From assembly GCA_020746105.1 (NCBI GenBank), contig CM036636.1, forward strand, positions 8,990,001 through 9,054,000: 64,000 nucleotides of DNA. Direction: 5' to 3'. A program made the translations under genes and the position numbers. Under the pieces are notes generated by a model. That model made no database searches, was not told the DNA's origin, and saw only the letters and a list, made by a program, of their open reading frames with translations. Below, one piece after another: positions 1 to 11,300 of the stretch (its first letter is position 1; each line of letters starts with the position of its first letter). Origin of the DNA: Trogon surrucura (taxonomy: Eukaryota; Chordata; Aves; Trogoniformes; Trogonidae).

Positions 1-2080
1 AACATCAACTGGGGGGGAAAAAAAAAAATTAAAAAATTCATAGCAGCCATTGTTGAGGGTGGGAATGAGGCGAGTTTTGTCTTGGTCTCTTCCTTCGACA
101 TCTTTCATGTTTATTGTGAATGAAGCTCCATTGAGAGGCAGCTCCTTCCCAGGTAGCCAGCTACCACTGGTGAATAGCCGGGCCACTTTGCTTAGTAATG
201 GGATTATATTGTTTTTCATCACAATGGGAACTTTGATTCCCAAACTGTCCTGACTAATGTCTGCTTAAGAAACAAAGGCTTTTTTTTTTTTTTCCCTTCT
301 CGACGGTAGGAGGAACAGGACTCCAGCACGTTTTCCCCCACTCCTGTCCATGAGTATATCCAGCTCTGGGAGTTCCTTTAGTTTCTTTCCAGATGAAAGT
401 CTGGGTCTTAAAATCTCAATTAGATGGCTTGGGCTAGGTCAAAAATGAAATGGAACAACAAAAAAACCCAAAACCCAACACATCAAAGGCTTTGGGTTGC
501 AGTTTGCTTTTTTTTAATTAAACAAGACTGGAGATGTGCTCTTGCTTTATTAACCTGATGTCACTTGAAGTAACCTGCTGCTTTGCCAACCACCCTCCCT
601 GTGTGAAACTCTGGTTCTTTCCCAGGCTGGTGTCCCAGAGTGTTTAATAAACCAGAGCCTGGACGGGACTTCATAAAAATACCACCGTTTTGGTGGTTTT
701 TGCGCTGGTTTTTGGTGCTGGGAGCCGCGTCGTGGCTGCCGGAGATGTTTGTGGGGCCGGGCTGGCGCCGGGGGAGCATGGTGGGACTGGCAGGAGTTTT
801 GGGGTGCGTCTCCCGGTCAGGGTGCCCCACAGGGGTGAGGGGGAGCCGGGCAGCTCTACCTGCTCTGCCTCGGCTCTCCTGGGAGCTGTGGTGAAGCCTT
901 TGTTTTCTTAACGGACGCATTTGCCAGAAACCTCAGAGCAAAGCTGCAGGTGAGGCGTGGTGAGCCCAGCCGTGCCCGCTGCCAGGGGCAGGAGCTGAGC
1001 AGGAGAAGGGACCAGAAAACAGGGTGCTGGGCTCTGCTTTGCCAGCAGGACTCTTCTCCAAACTTTTCTGCCTTCCCGTGGCTCCGGACTGTGCTCCTGA
1101 GCTCGGTGGGTGTTTCCGAGGTGGGTTGAACCTCTGGGAAGCCTTCCCACACGGTCGTAAGCAGCTGCGATGATGCTCCGTGGAGGAACACGGGAGAGGC
1201 TCATGGTGAGGCGATGGGATGGGATGGGAAGATGGAGTAAGCAGCAGATCTCTCGGTGACATGGAGATACATTGCAGCCCTTTCTCTGGTTGGGTTGGAG
1301 CTGGGAGAGATCAGGGTAGCCTGGGCTGGGCACCGAGCAAACGCAGCTTAGGGAGAAGGGTGTAACTTCAGGAGAAAGCTGGGGTGTTGCTTCCAGGCTG
1401 TGCCGGGCAGGAAGCCACTGGCACAACTGGAAAAGTGACTCTTGTGTGTGGATGCCTGAAGGAAAACAAGCTTTAACGCCCAGGGTCTGCAGCTGCTGGG
1501 CTGGAAGCAGGCAGCTGAGGTTCCCGTTCGCGAGCCCAGGGGTGAATTACCCCGAGAGGGATGGGACGATGGGGTAGGGTCGTGTCACGGCTTCGCGGCT
1601 GGGAGCAGCGTGCGGTGCCTGTGGTCCTGCGTAAAGCTGAGGGAGGCTCTCCCGATGGTCGTTTCTCCTTCCTTCAGCTCGTACCAGCAAACACATGAAA
1701 TCCAAGTGTCCCACTCGCGTTCCGCCACTGGCTTCGCTCCGTGGGGTCTGGACCGCGCAGGTGCAGGCGTCCGCTTGGTCAGGCAGCGGGTTTGCTGGCA
1801 CAGAAGGGCTCCGCGGGTGTGATGGTGCCTCGGTGGGGACCCTCTTCAGGGTCACATTCGTAGTTTCTGAGCCACCTCTGCTGGGGTGCAGGGAGGACGG
1901 CTCATCTGGGCTGGCGGTTTCGGGCAGAGAGCGGCATCGCCCAGAGCCCAGCCTGGGTGTGGGTCAGGATGGGAGACCCCCCCCAGCCCCCTGAGGCAGT
2001 GAGGACTCTTTGAGCCCCATTAATCTCAGGTAACCCCAAAACAGGGCTTGAGTCAAGGCCTGAGCCTCCCCTCCTCGGCT

Positions 2081-2180
2081 TTCCCACGGTGCTCGTACCT
2101 TGGGGAAAACAACCGCGGCCGTTTATGCTTCCAACAGATGAGGGTGAGGAAGAGGTTATGTGATAGCGGCCCAGATAAGA
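2081..2180. promoter_or_regulatory. candidate enhancer: RBPJ + RUNX + E-box + ETS + GATA motifs
   Basis: Within 100 bases there is a perfect RBPJ site on the minus strand (TTCCCACG, 2081-2088), a RUNX-like AACCGCGG (2111-2118), E-box CAGATG (2135-2140), ETS-like GAGGAAG (2146-2152), TGATAG (2161-2166) and a strong GATA site AGATAAGA (2173-2180). This is a blood/endothelial-type vocabulary inside the first part of NOTCH1. The motifs are seen; enhancer function is inferred. Confidence 0.35.
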
Positions 2181-3429
2181 GGCAGCCTGGTCGCGGGGCC
2201 AGCTCTGAGATGGGGCTCCCCGCCAGCCCCCCGGCCCCTCCCACGGTGTGGGGCTGCCCCCTGGACCTGCCCCGACATGGGACAGGGATGGGGGTCAGCC
2301 CCTGCGTGTCCGGTGACTGTGCTACACCTTACGCTTGGTTTTCATTTGGTTTGTTGGTTTATTTCATGCGTCTTAAACCCGAGGTGGGTTTTACCTCGAG
2401 CCCTGCCGCAAGGCTCAGCCCTTTGGGGGATGCCCTGCGGCCAGGCAGGAGAGCAGTGGGTGGTGTGAGCGCGTCCGTTCTCAGCTGCGGGGTGATACAG
2501 TCTGAGCCCCTACATCCAGGGCATCTCCCCCTGCACCCAGCCCCTCTGAAACACCCGCCAGCCCCCGGGCTTGAGCATCCTGAATTTCAACAAAGCTCCC
2601 CTCGTGCCACCACGCGGGAGCCGTCCCGGGGCGGGCTGGGCTGCGGGAACGCCCGGGTGTCATCTGTGGCGGCCGTGGCAGATGGCAGCTTAGCGCAGAA
2701 AGGAAAACATTAGTCTTGGGTCAGAGGTCGCAGAAACATCTGCCTCGGGATGCTTTCAGTGCCCGCATTGCTGCGGAGGGACAAAACCTGTTGCTGGTGG
2801 GTTTGGAGGAAAAGCTCTGGCGCGCTGTGAGCGGGAGGGAGCGAACAAAGGGCTGGCGGAGCCGATTGCGGGGAGTACCCGGGGCGAGGGCTGCAGGGGG
2901 ACAGGATGGGCACCCCGACTCTGTTTGTGGGGCGAGGGGGTGCTGGAAGTCCGGGCGAGCACACGTAGCGCAAAGCCGGGGCAGCGGCGTGGCAGCAGAG
3001 CTTGTTGGCGCTCTGATTTTTCTGCGGCTCGTTCGTGCTTTCGATTATAGGATCTGCCAAGCTTTTCCTGGAGCCTTACTGAAATAACTGCAGCGTTGGG
3101 CCCTTGTTTGTAACTCGTTAAGGATGTGCAGCAGACACAACAAACGCACGTGCCCACGCTGAGCAGATCCAGATTTGGCCTGGGCTCGGCGCTGGGAATT
3201 TGGGGCCGGTGTTCCCATTCCCAGGCTGTCCCCCGGGACTCGCTGTCTGACCTTGGACAAGGCCTTCTCCATCACCCTTCACATCACCCGCGAATCGTGC
3301 CAGAGATTTATGGGTCGAGAGCAGGGGGCGTTAGTAACTGCACCTCCCCCCTCGCAGCAGTTTGAGCTCCGGGCGCGGGTGCTCGCTCGGGGCTGGTATG
3401 GAGGGAGAGGACACGTCGCAGTTGGGTGT

Positions 3430-3437
3430 CGTGGGAA
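3430..3437 (+). promoter_or_regulatory. consensus RBPJ (CSL) binding motif
   Basis: CGTGGGAA is an exact match to the high-affinity RBPJ consensus, in NOTCH1 intron 2. RBPJ is the DNA-binding partner of the NOTCH intracellular domain, so an autoregulatory role is conceivable. A single 8-mer can occur by chance. Confidence 0.3.
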
Positions 3438-5161
3438 TCCAGCCCCCAGCCTCCGCCTGACTCCCCGAAACAAAAAGCTGCCAGGATGGACAGCACCCCC
3501 AGACGCTCAGGGGGTGTAAATCGCTGTGTTCACACCTGTAAGGGGCACCTGCAGCATCCCCATCCGCAGGGCTGCCACCAGCCTCTGCATCCCTGTCCCG
3601 CCTGGTGCTTCGGTGACGGTCCCGGTCCCTCGGTCAGGTCGTGTAGAAAATATCCTAGAAGTGAAGAGTTGTGAGACTCTCTGCCCTGACTCGCTCCTCG
3701 TGCCAGCACAGTGCTGGGAGAGGGAGCGTCGTGCATTGGAGCGGGGGCTCAGCCATCGCCGGGGTCGGGATCCTCCGTCACTGTCTGAAATGGGGAGTTT
3801 GATGCCTCTTCAGGAGGTTAATGAGTCAAGAGAAGCGTTTCTCAGCTGTGTGCTCAGGGCAGGGAGAGGCACAGGTATTTTTAGCCATTTCTGCCTGTGT
3901 TGGGAGCGGGGTGTGCGTCACGCGTGGGGCTGGCAGAGTGGCCACGCCAGCCTCTCTGGGGATGTCGTGGAAGCTCCTCAGGGAGCTTGGCTGCCTTTCA
4001 CTGCCTAAAATCTGGTTTCTAATGGTCCTTTTGAGCTGTTTTGATGCTGGAGCACCCGCCCTGTCCTCTGCCAACACATATATCTATAATTAAAGCGTAG
4101 CTTTCATGTCTCTTATGCTAATCTCCATAAGCTGCTTGGGGTTTGGTTTGGGTAGCCTTCGCTTGGGAAGTGCCAAAGGAAAAACCACAGGGTGATCTTC
4201 ACCTGGCTGAGCCCGCGGGGACGTCGCATCCTCCATGTCTAGCTCACCTGGGAGCCCTGACGCCACCACCCGCCGGTATGTTTTTCACAGAAAATAAAGC
4301 TTAGCTCCTTGGGCTGAACTTCAGAAGAGGTTTTTAGCCCCTGGAGAAGTAGGTGGACGCATGATGAGGTTGCAACATGGCTGGGAGCTGAACCTGACTC
4401 TGCTGAATCCAGCCTTTCCAGACCTGGGAGAACTGAAAAATAACTACGTCTTGGGCTGGTCTTATTCTTCACCTGGTTTTTGATCTCTTGCTTTGCATGC
4501 GAGGCTTGTCTCTGGGCTTTCGTCTGCAGCCAGAACTCTCTAAAGGCAAGGTCGTTGGGCTTTTAAATGCAACTTCAGAGTCTCTGGCTGCGAGTGAGCT
4601 CAGGGACCTGTGCGGGCTTTGGTCCACAGCCACGTTCTTCCCTGCCTTGTCTCAGATTTGCCGTCGAGCACGTGGGCAAGGATAGCGTCGTGCCTGTGCA
4701 GAGGATGTTGCAGAGGGTGCAGGAGCGGTGTGGAAGCCTCTGGGTGCTGAGCAGCAGCATCGCTATCGCTGCCGTCAGAGACCTTTTGATCTGAAAGTGA
4801 GATGAGTTAGAAACCGTGGTCAGAGTTTGAGAGGGCTCCCCGAGCTGGGGCAGGGGGTGAGCGAGGGCTGTTCCCGTCCCTGCCGCAGGCACGGTGGCAA
4901 TTCGGGAATCGCCAGGCTCCCACGGTGGGTCTGTGCCGCACGGCCCCGCTCCGCGCGATGCAAACTCCTCCGTGGGTTTGCAGAATCCTCTGGATTTAAG
5001 GGTGCCTGTGTTGTATTGCTTGTTTTCTGAAGAGTTGCTTCACCAGCGCTTCTCAGTGGCTGGAAATACCCCCATTGCGGGGAGGAGAAACGGGTTGCAT
5101 GAGCTTACCTGGGTCCTGCCTGCCCACGTGTGCCCATTGCTCAGCTCAGCACCTTCTTCTG

Positions 5162-5403
5162 AGCTGGAGCAGGGTAGATTTAGGTTAGACATTAGGAAGA
5201 AATCCTTTACTATGAGGGTGGCGACACACTGGCACAGGTTGCCCAAAGAAGCTGTGGATGCCTCATCCCTGGAAGTGTTCACGGCTGGGTTGGACGGGGC
5301 TTTGAGCAACCTGGTCGAGTGGGAGGTGTCTCTACCCGTGGCAGGGAGGTGGAACCAGATGATCTTTAAGGTCTCTTCCAGCTGGAGCCATTCTGTGATT
5401 CTG
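5162..5403 (+). mobile_element. CR1 LINE, 3'-end fragment
   Basis: The translated end of CR1 ORF2 is recognisable (a frame reading RLDIRKKSFTMRVATHWHRL followed by a degraded tail). It is followed by the standard CR1 3' end: a 'ggttgga...gatgatcttt aaggtctctt ccagc' type segment and the terminal ATTCTGTGATTCTG short repeat. It is 5'-truncated, on the + strand, within NOTCH1 intron 2. Confidence 0.85.
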
Positions 5404-5689
5404 ACCGTGGCAGACCGGTGCCGAGCCCTTCCCTGGTATCTGCTGCGCACTCCTCACTTCTTCAGCTGATTGCGTCCATAAACCAGCTCTTCAAACAAAC
5501 AAATAGAAAGTAATTTTAAAAAAAACCTCAAAATCTGCAAACTCTGTGAAAGTTGAGGGGTTTCCTGAAGCAAAAGCCAGGAATGCACCAGGGCAGCCCA
5601 GCTGGATGCGGGACAGCCCCCAGTCCAGCCCTGCCAGGGGCCCCAGCCCCCCTGTCTCTTCAGAGGGGGCACCCCTGCCCCCCAGCGAA

Positions 5690-6520
5690 GTTCCTCCGAT
5701 CACTAATTAATCTCCTGGCTAATAACTCTGCGCGGGCTCGGGCTGGGCTCTTCTCCGACTTCCCATCCGTGAGCTCGAACCGCCGCTTGCCTGCGCTGAA
5801 ATTGGAAACGGTCCGACAACTAATTGGGTGGGAGTGGGAGGGCTTTCGGCTCCGCGCCCCTCGCCCCGGCCTCATTTAAGCTCCCACGGAGGCAGGAGCC
5901 CCAACCCCAGCGACAGCCTCGGCTTGCAGAGCATCGCCTCCCGCCGCCCGCTCCGCGAGCCAAACCCGCGCCGTCGCCGTTCCCGCGCGCTCGTGGTTCC
6001 CGCGCTGCCCCCGGGGCTCTTTGTCCAGCATCGAATTCTTTTTCTCTTTTTTTTTTTTTCCCCCTCCTTATTCCTCTTTTTTTTTACTTTTTTCCCCTTC
6101 TGCACCTTTTTCTCCCATTGCAGACTCTTATGACGCTTCCCTGTCCGCCGGTCGCCGCCGCCGCCGCGAGAGCCCGGCGGATTGTTTTAAGAAAAAAAGC
6201 GTGTGTGGTGCGGAGAGGGAGCGCGGTGCTTTTAACAGATGACTGCACACTCGAGCGGTTTGCCAGCGGCGTGCCGGTGCCGCCCGCCGGACCCCGCACA
6301 ATGGCCCCTCTCAGGCGGCCGTGGCCCCAGCCCCTCGCATTCCCCCGCTCCGGGGCCGCGGCGCAGCCACCCAGAAGCTTCGTCGCCCCACGGCCGCGGC
6401 GCCCCGGGCTCGGAGCCGCCGGCGAGCCGGGCATCGGCCGCAGGCGCCGGCAGCTGCTCTGCCTCATTAGGATGCACACCTGCTCCCCGCCGCCCTTTGT
6501 GTGCCGAGCAGATGCCCTGA
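5690..6520. promoter_or_regulatory. CpG-rich block inside NOTCH1 intron 2
   Basis: CpG dinucleotides are dense over roughly 800 bases, for example around 5840-6010, 6140-6180 and 6240-6460, interrupted by a T-rich tract at 6046-6100. It looks like an intragenic CpG island. A 250-codon frame spans 5824-6576, but it resembles no protein I know and is compositionally what CpG-rich DNA gives. An alternative NOTCH1 promoter, a short non-coding transcript start or a Polycomb-type island are all possible. Confidence 0.5.
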
Positions 6521-6650
6521 TTTATTATTATACACATTTTCTTTTTCATTTGGCCTGGATAATGCCGTCTCATTAACTCAAAATGTCTCCGAATCCTGAC
6601 AAATTCTCACACAATCCCCAACAATGAAATCAGAATTGGGTTAAAAAAAA
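6460..6650. promoter_or_regulatory. AT-rich, motif-dense block, candidate conserved enhancer
   Basis: Directly 3' of the CpG-rich block the base composition flips to AT-rich. The stretch holds CAGCTG and CACCTG E-boxes (about 6450 and 6477), CTCATTAGGA, TTTATTATTATAC, CATTTGGCC, GGATAATG and TCTCATTAACTC. Dense homeodomain/E-box vocabulary at the edge of a CpG island is typical of deeply conserved developmental enhancers. Conservation cannot be measured here. Confidence 0.35.
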
Positions 6651-8077
6651 AAAAAAAGAAAAAAAGAAAAAAAGTGTAGGGGAAGAGGAGAGGAGGAGGA
6701 GCGGGGCCGAAACGTGGTCCTGCTACCGGCAGAACGTGGTGGCTGAGGGTGGAGGAGTTTGCTGACTCTGCTTCCTGGGACGAGCCCCACGTTCTGGTTT
6801 TGGAGGTTGTGGGTGAGCGCTCTGCTCTGCAGCCACGGGGCTGAGGAGTTCCCCAGGACCCTTTCTGCTCGTCCCAGGAGGGCTGCTCACTGCAGAAGCC
6901 TTGGAGGCCATGCACGAGGCTCAGGGATGCAAGAACCCACCAGCCTGAGTGGCAACATGTGCAAGAACGTGGTGGTTGCACGGGCTGAGCGCGGCGTGCC
7001 CTAATCCGCTTCGGTGATGTTGCCGTCATGGTGTGGGACAGCAGCGTCCCGGCGTCGTCTTGCTCTTCTCGTGCCCTACTCGTTGACGGCTGCTCAGCGC
7101 AGCACAGCCAGGGCAGAAAACCCCCTTTGGAAGGGTTATAATGTGAGCAGAGCAGCGCTGGGGACGAGACGCGTGGCTTCTTATGTTGCAGATGTGATAC
7201 AAGAGATGCTGTGAGGGAGGGTTTGCACTGGGGAGGTGCTGAAGGGCCTCGTCCCCTGGATCTTCTTTTGATGGCAGGTGCCCTTGGTCTCTCTGTGCAC
7301 AGCTTTGCTCCATCCTTCCCATCCCAAGGGGCAGCTCTTGCCTCCGTGGGGGTCCTTCATCATCCCCAGGATGCAGCATGTGCCCATCGCCTTCCCCAGT
7401 CCTGCAGCAGGCAGTTGCTTCAGCCAACGGTGACAGATGGTTGAGCTGGTGGCCACATCGAGGGGCTTTTTCTCAGGGCCTCCACACAGAGGGACGCAGC
7501 AGCCGGGGCCAGTCGTCCCTCCGTGAGCAGGGTTTATCTTTGGGAAAGTTCTTGGCTGGTTGCGAGGAGCAGGAGCGTGTCCCGTCTGCTGTTAGCCAGT
7601 GCTGAGCCCGTGTTTGATCATGTTTGAGTGGTTTCTTAGGATGGAGGGAGGATAAAATTCTCTCTGGTGGAGCAGGGACCTCAGCGAAGGGCTGTTCCAA
7701 AGAGGTTTCCTCTCCCTTGGGGTCTGTAGGTAGCCCGGGTTGGATGTGAGCATGGGCTGCATCACGTCCCCCCTTTGCCTCAGCAAGAGGGGACACACAC
7801 CGAAAAAAAGCCCACCACGTTGTGATGAGAAGCAGAACATCAGCGCTGGAGGCTGCGGTTTTGCAAGTCGGTGCAGGCCCCTCGATGGGGGACGCCTTTG
7901 TTCGCGGCGCCGCTTTCATCTTTCTCTCCTCAGCCCAGAGCGGTCGGGGCAGAGCCGCGCGATTGCCAAACCCGACATGCCGGGATGCGATGCGGGATCG
8001 GGCACGGGGGTGTCTGGGTGCCCCCCACCAGCCCCAGGGGGACCGATAGCGCTGACGGCGTCTCTCGTCCCTGCCAG

Positions 8078-8340
8078 GTGTGGCGGTGGCTACGTGGGCG
8101 AGCGGTGCCAGCTGCCCAACCCCTGCCTCAGCTCCCCCTGCAAGAACGCCGGCACCTGCACCCCGGTCGTGCGCGGCAGCACCGTGGACTACACCTGCGC
8201 CTGCCGCCTGGGCTTCACCGACGAGCTCTGCCTGACGCCCCGTGACAACGTCTGCCTCGGCAACCCCTGCCGCAACGGGGGCACCTGCGACCTGCTGACG
8301 CTCAGAGAGTACAAGTGCCGCTGCCCGCCGGGGTGGTTAG
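8078..8340 (+). CDS. NOTCH1: NOTCH1 exon 3: end of EGF1, EGF2, most of EGF3
   Basis: Acceptor ctgccag|g, donor g|gtgagg. It encodes [10 protein letters not shown] (end of EGF1), EGF2 beginning [14 protein letters not shown], and EGF3 up to CRCPPGWLG. It starts inside a codon supplied by the missing exon 2. The following 349-base intron holds nothing I recognise. Confidence 0.97.
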
Positions 8341-11300
8341 GTGAGGCGATGGGATGCGGGCACGCGGTGACCCGGCCGGGTTGGGGAGAGGGACAGCCTG
8401 TGATGGGTCGCTCCTGGAAAACCCCTGTGGATGGGGAAGGGAGCTGCCGCTGATTTCGGCTTCCTCTGGTGCTGGGGTGGTTTCAAAGCCCAAGTTGGGG
8501 CCTGGGAGGGTCCCTGGCTGGGTGAGCTGCAAGCCTCCTGCATGGATGAGGGTGTTACGGGGACAGAGGTGGGGGGAATTAGCCATAACCCTTGCAGACG
8601 CAGTCCCAGAGCCAGCTCTGCAAAGATCACTCCCACCAAGAGCCTGAGCTGTGGTTTGCATCCTCATCCTCCCTCCCTGCCCTCCCCAGGCAAAACCTGC
8701 CAGCAGGCCGACCCCTGCGCCTCCAACCCCTGCGCCAACGGGGGCCAGTGCGTCCCCTTCGAAGCCCACTACGTCTGCCGCTGCACCGCCGGCTTCCACG
8801 GGGCCAACTGCAAGCAGGACGTGAACGAGTGCAACATCTCGCCGCCCGTCTGCAAGAACGGCGGGAGCTGCACCAACGAGGTGGGCACCTACCAGTGCTC
8901 CTGCAAGCCGGCGTACACCGGGCAGAACTGCGAGCATCTCTACGTGCCCTGCAACCCCTCGCCCTGCCAGAACGGAGGGACGTGCCGCCAGATCGGAGAC
9001 ACCACCTACGACTGCACGTGCCTGCCAGGTAGGGGCTGCCGCCGAGAGGAGGGGACACGTGGGGATAGGGCACCCTCTTGCAGCCCCCCCCACAGAGAAA
9101 AAGTAGTGCCCAATCTTCCCCTGAGTTGTGGCAGGAGGGATAAAAACCACGGGGCTGCAGGCTCGCTGTGCCGTGTGCGTTTGGGAAGATGTTGGGTGGC
9201 GGTGCCTGAAGAGGAAAGGTCATCTGGGGGCTTTTAGTGCTTGGTGATTCACCAAAATAGCTCTTCCCAAACAACCGTTTCGGCAGAGGCCCCTGTGCGG
9301 ATGCTCATATTCCAGAATAAGAGTGCCTTTTTCCGCTTTAGCTTAATCCACTTCCAGAATGGAATAATTAGCCCGGAATAGCTGTTTTGGAAAGTTTCCG
9401 AGTGCGGACGGGGTTGGGGAAGGGAGACCGTCTCCGTGCTCGCTGCTGCTCCCTCCGGCAAGCGCCGGAGCAGCCTGCCTGAATTACACCCACTGAAATG
9501 AAGGACTCTTGCAGGGGGCTGTCCCGGGAGCTCAGCACCTTGCAGGAGAGCTTGGCACCCTGCGTGCCGGAGGAAAGAAAAGCGGCTGTGGAAGGGCCCC
9601 CTGACCCCAGCAAGCCCTTTCGCTTCTGCCCTGGGGCAGCGGTCTGCTGTGTGGTCAGGGCGGGGAGCAGAAGGGGCTGAGCATGGCCTCACACTTCCCC
9701 CATCCCCACGGTGACTGGAGAAACGAAACAGCAGAGTTTCCTGCCGGCACAGCCCAGATCCAGGCTGGCTGGTCGGCTGCGACAGACTCAGAGGGGATGC
9801 ATCCTTTGGCAGGAGGTAGTGGGCAGTGCTAAGCTGCCTGAGAAGTCTCCCGTGGGGTTGTTCTGATCTCCTCTGGTCACCCGTAGCCCCACAGGGGATG
9901 GGGCAGGGCGAGGGGTAGGCGGCTTGTCTGCTCTGCACCCTGGGCTGTGCTTGACATTACTGCGATGAGCTGCTGCCCCATCACCGCTGGGGATGTGGCA
10001 TCAGGGTCGGGGTTATTAAGACTAGATATAAGGAAGAAATTTTTTTACAACGGGGTTGCTGAAACACTGGCACAGGTTCCCCAGAGAAGGTGGTAGAAGC
10101 CCCATCCCTGGGAACATTCCAGGTTGGTTGGGGCTCTGAGCAACCTGATCCAGTTGAAGGTGTTCCTGCTCACTGCAGGGGGGTTGGACTAGATGAGCTT
10201 TAAATGTCCCTTCCAACCTCAAACTCTAATTCTGTGGGGTCTCCCAGCCGGCATAGAGGTACCTGCATGCTGCTGGCAGCCCAGCCCAGTGCCAGGACAA
10301 GATGTGTGATCCCCACAGGGCAGCATGGGGGACATCATCTTGGTCTCTGACACAGGCTGAGAGGTTCCATCCCTTTCCCAAAGCTTTTGGCTGCGACAGC
10401 TCAGGAGACTCATTAACCATCCAAAACACACGGGCTCCCGCAGGATCTCCTGCTTCCCCTTTATGCCTGCTCAGCTAGGCTGGAGCACAGCTCCTGTCCT
10501 TAGGGGCTCTGAGGCGTTGGGGCTGACCAGGCGAGCAGCACTGGGGAAGGAAGCCTTTCCTTCCAGGATGAGCCGGTGTGGCTGGGAGCTCCCAGGGGCG
10601 ATGCTCCGCCGGAGCAGCTCCGAGCCCGTCGGGGCGGGCAGGAGGAGCGGTGCTGGCCCTGCCCTGCCGTTCCGCTGACGAGGCACTTTTCCCGGAGCAG
10701 CTCAAGCGGGGCAGGTCGGCGTGTGAGCTGTGGCCCTGGGGGAGCATCCCTGCTGCGGGTGGTGGTGGAGGTGGGGGGGGTATCAGCACATTCACGCCCA
10801 ACGGCGGCTTCGTGGGTCGCTTCCAGGGGATTTGCATACTGCACGAGCTGGTTCTTCTCCCGCGGGGTGGCACAGCTCTGGGGGGGCAGAGGGGGTCCCT
10901 CGGCACCTCCGCCATCCGGCACGGCTCGCTGCAGGGGCTGCATCGGCTTCTGGCGGAGGCAGAAGGGACGGGGGGCTGTTTCTCATGATAAGAGGGTGAT
11001 TGATACGCTGGTATGCAGCGCAGCAGAAGCAGACCTGAAACAATGTCCCCTTTTCATTCCCAGAGAGGCCTGGCCGTACCGGGTTTCTCCAAGTTAAACT
11101 AATCTCGGCTGTTTTATCATGCCATCGCCGTAGAATGTAACCCTGAGTTTAAAGTAATTGCAGTACTAATTACTCATTCGGATGGTTCAAAATGAGTTAA
11201 TCCTGGTATCTAGGACATTGCCAGTTATTGCTGTTCAGTCTCAGCCCAGCTGCTTAAAAATGAGGCACAAATCAACGATATCTGCTTTGGACTCCTACCG

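Larger units (their letters stand above)
1..8077 (+). other. NOTCH1: NOTCH1 intron 2 (partial; 5' end outside window)
   Basis: No coding exon is recognisable here. I looked for the signal-peptide exon and the EGF1 exon and saw neither, so these are upstream of the window. The first exon seen downstream begins in phase, inside EGF1, matching human exon 3, which makes this intron 2. It contains a CR1 3' fragment (5162-5403), a CpG-rich block followed by an AT-rich block (about 5690-6650), polypyrimidine and polyA runs (6046-6100, 6641-6674), and several transcription-factor motif clusters listed separately. Open frames up to 250 codons occur only in the CpG-rich part and look incidental. Confidence 0.85.

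Noticed and set aside
5824..6576. 250-codon open frame in the CpG-rich part of intron 2
   Set aside because: Composition-driven (Pro/Arg/Ala-rich with an F-run from a T tract), overlapped by equally long antisense frames, and no resemblance to a known protein.
8302..9150. 282-codon minus-strand frame opposite NOTCH1 exons 3-4
   Set aside because: Mirror of GC-rich EGF coding sequence; spans an intron and has no protein-like features.
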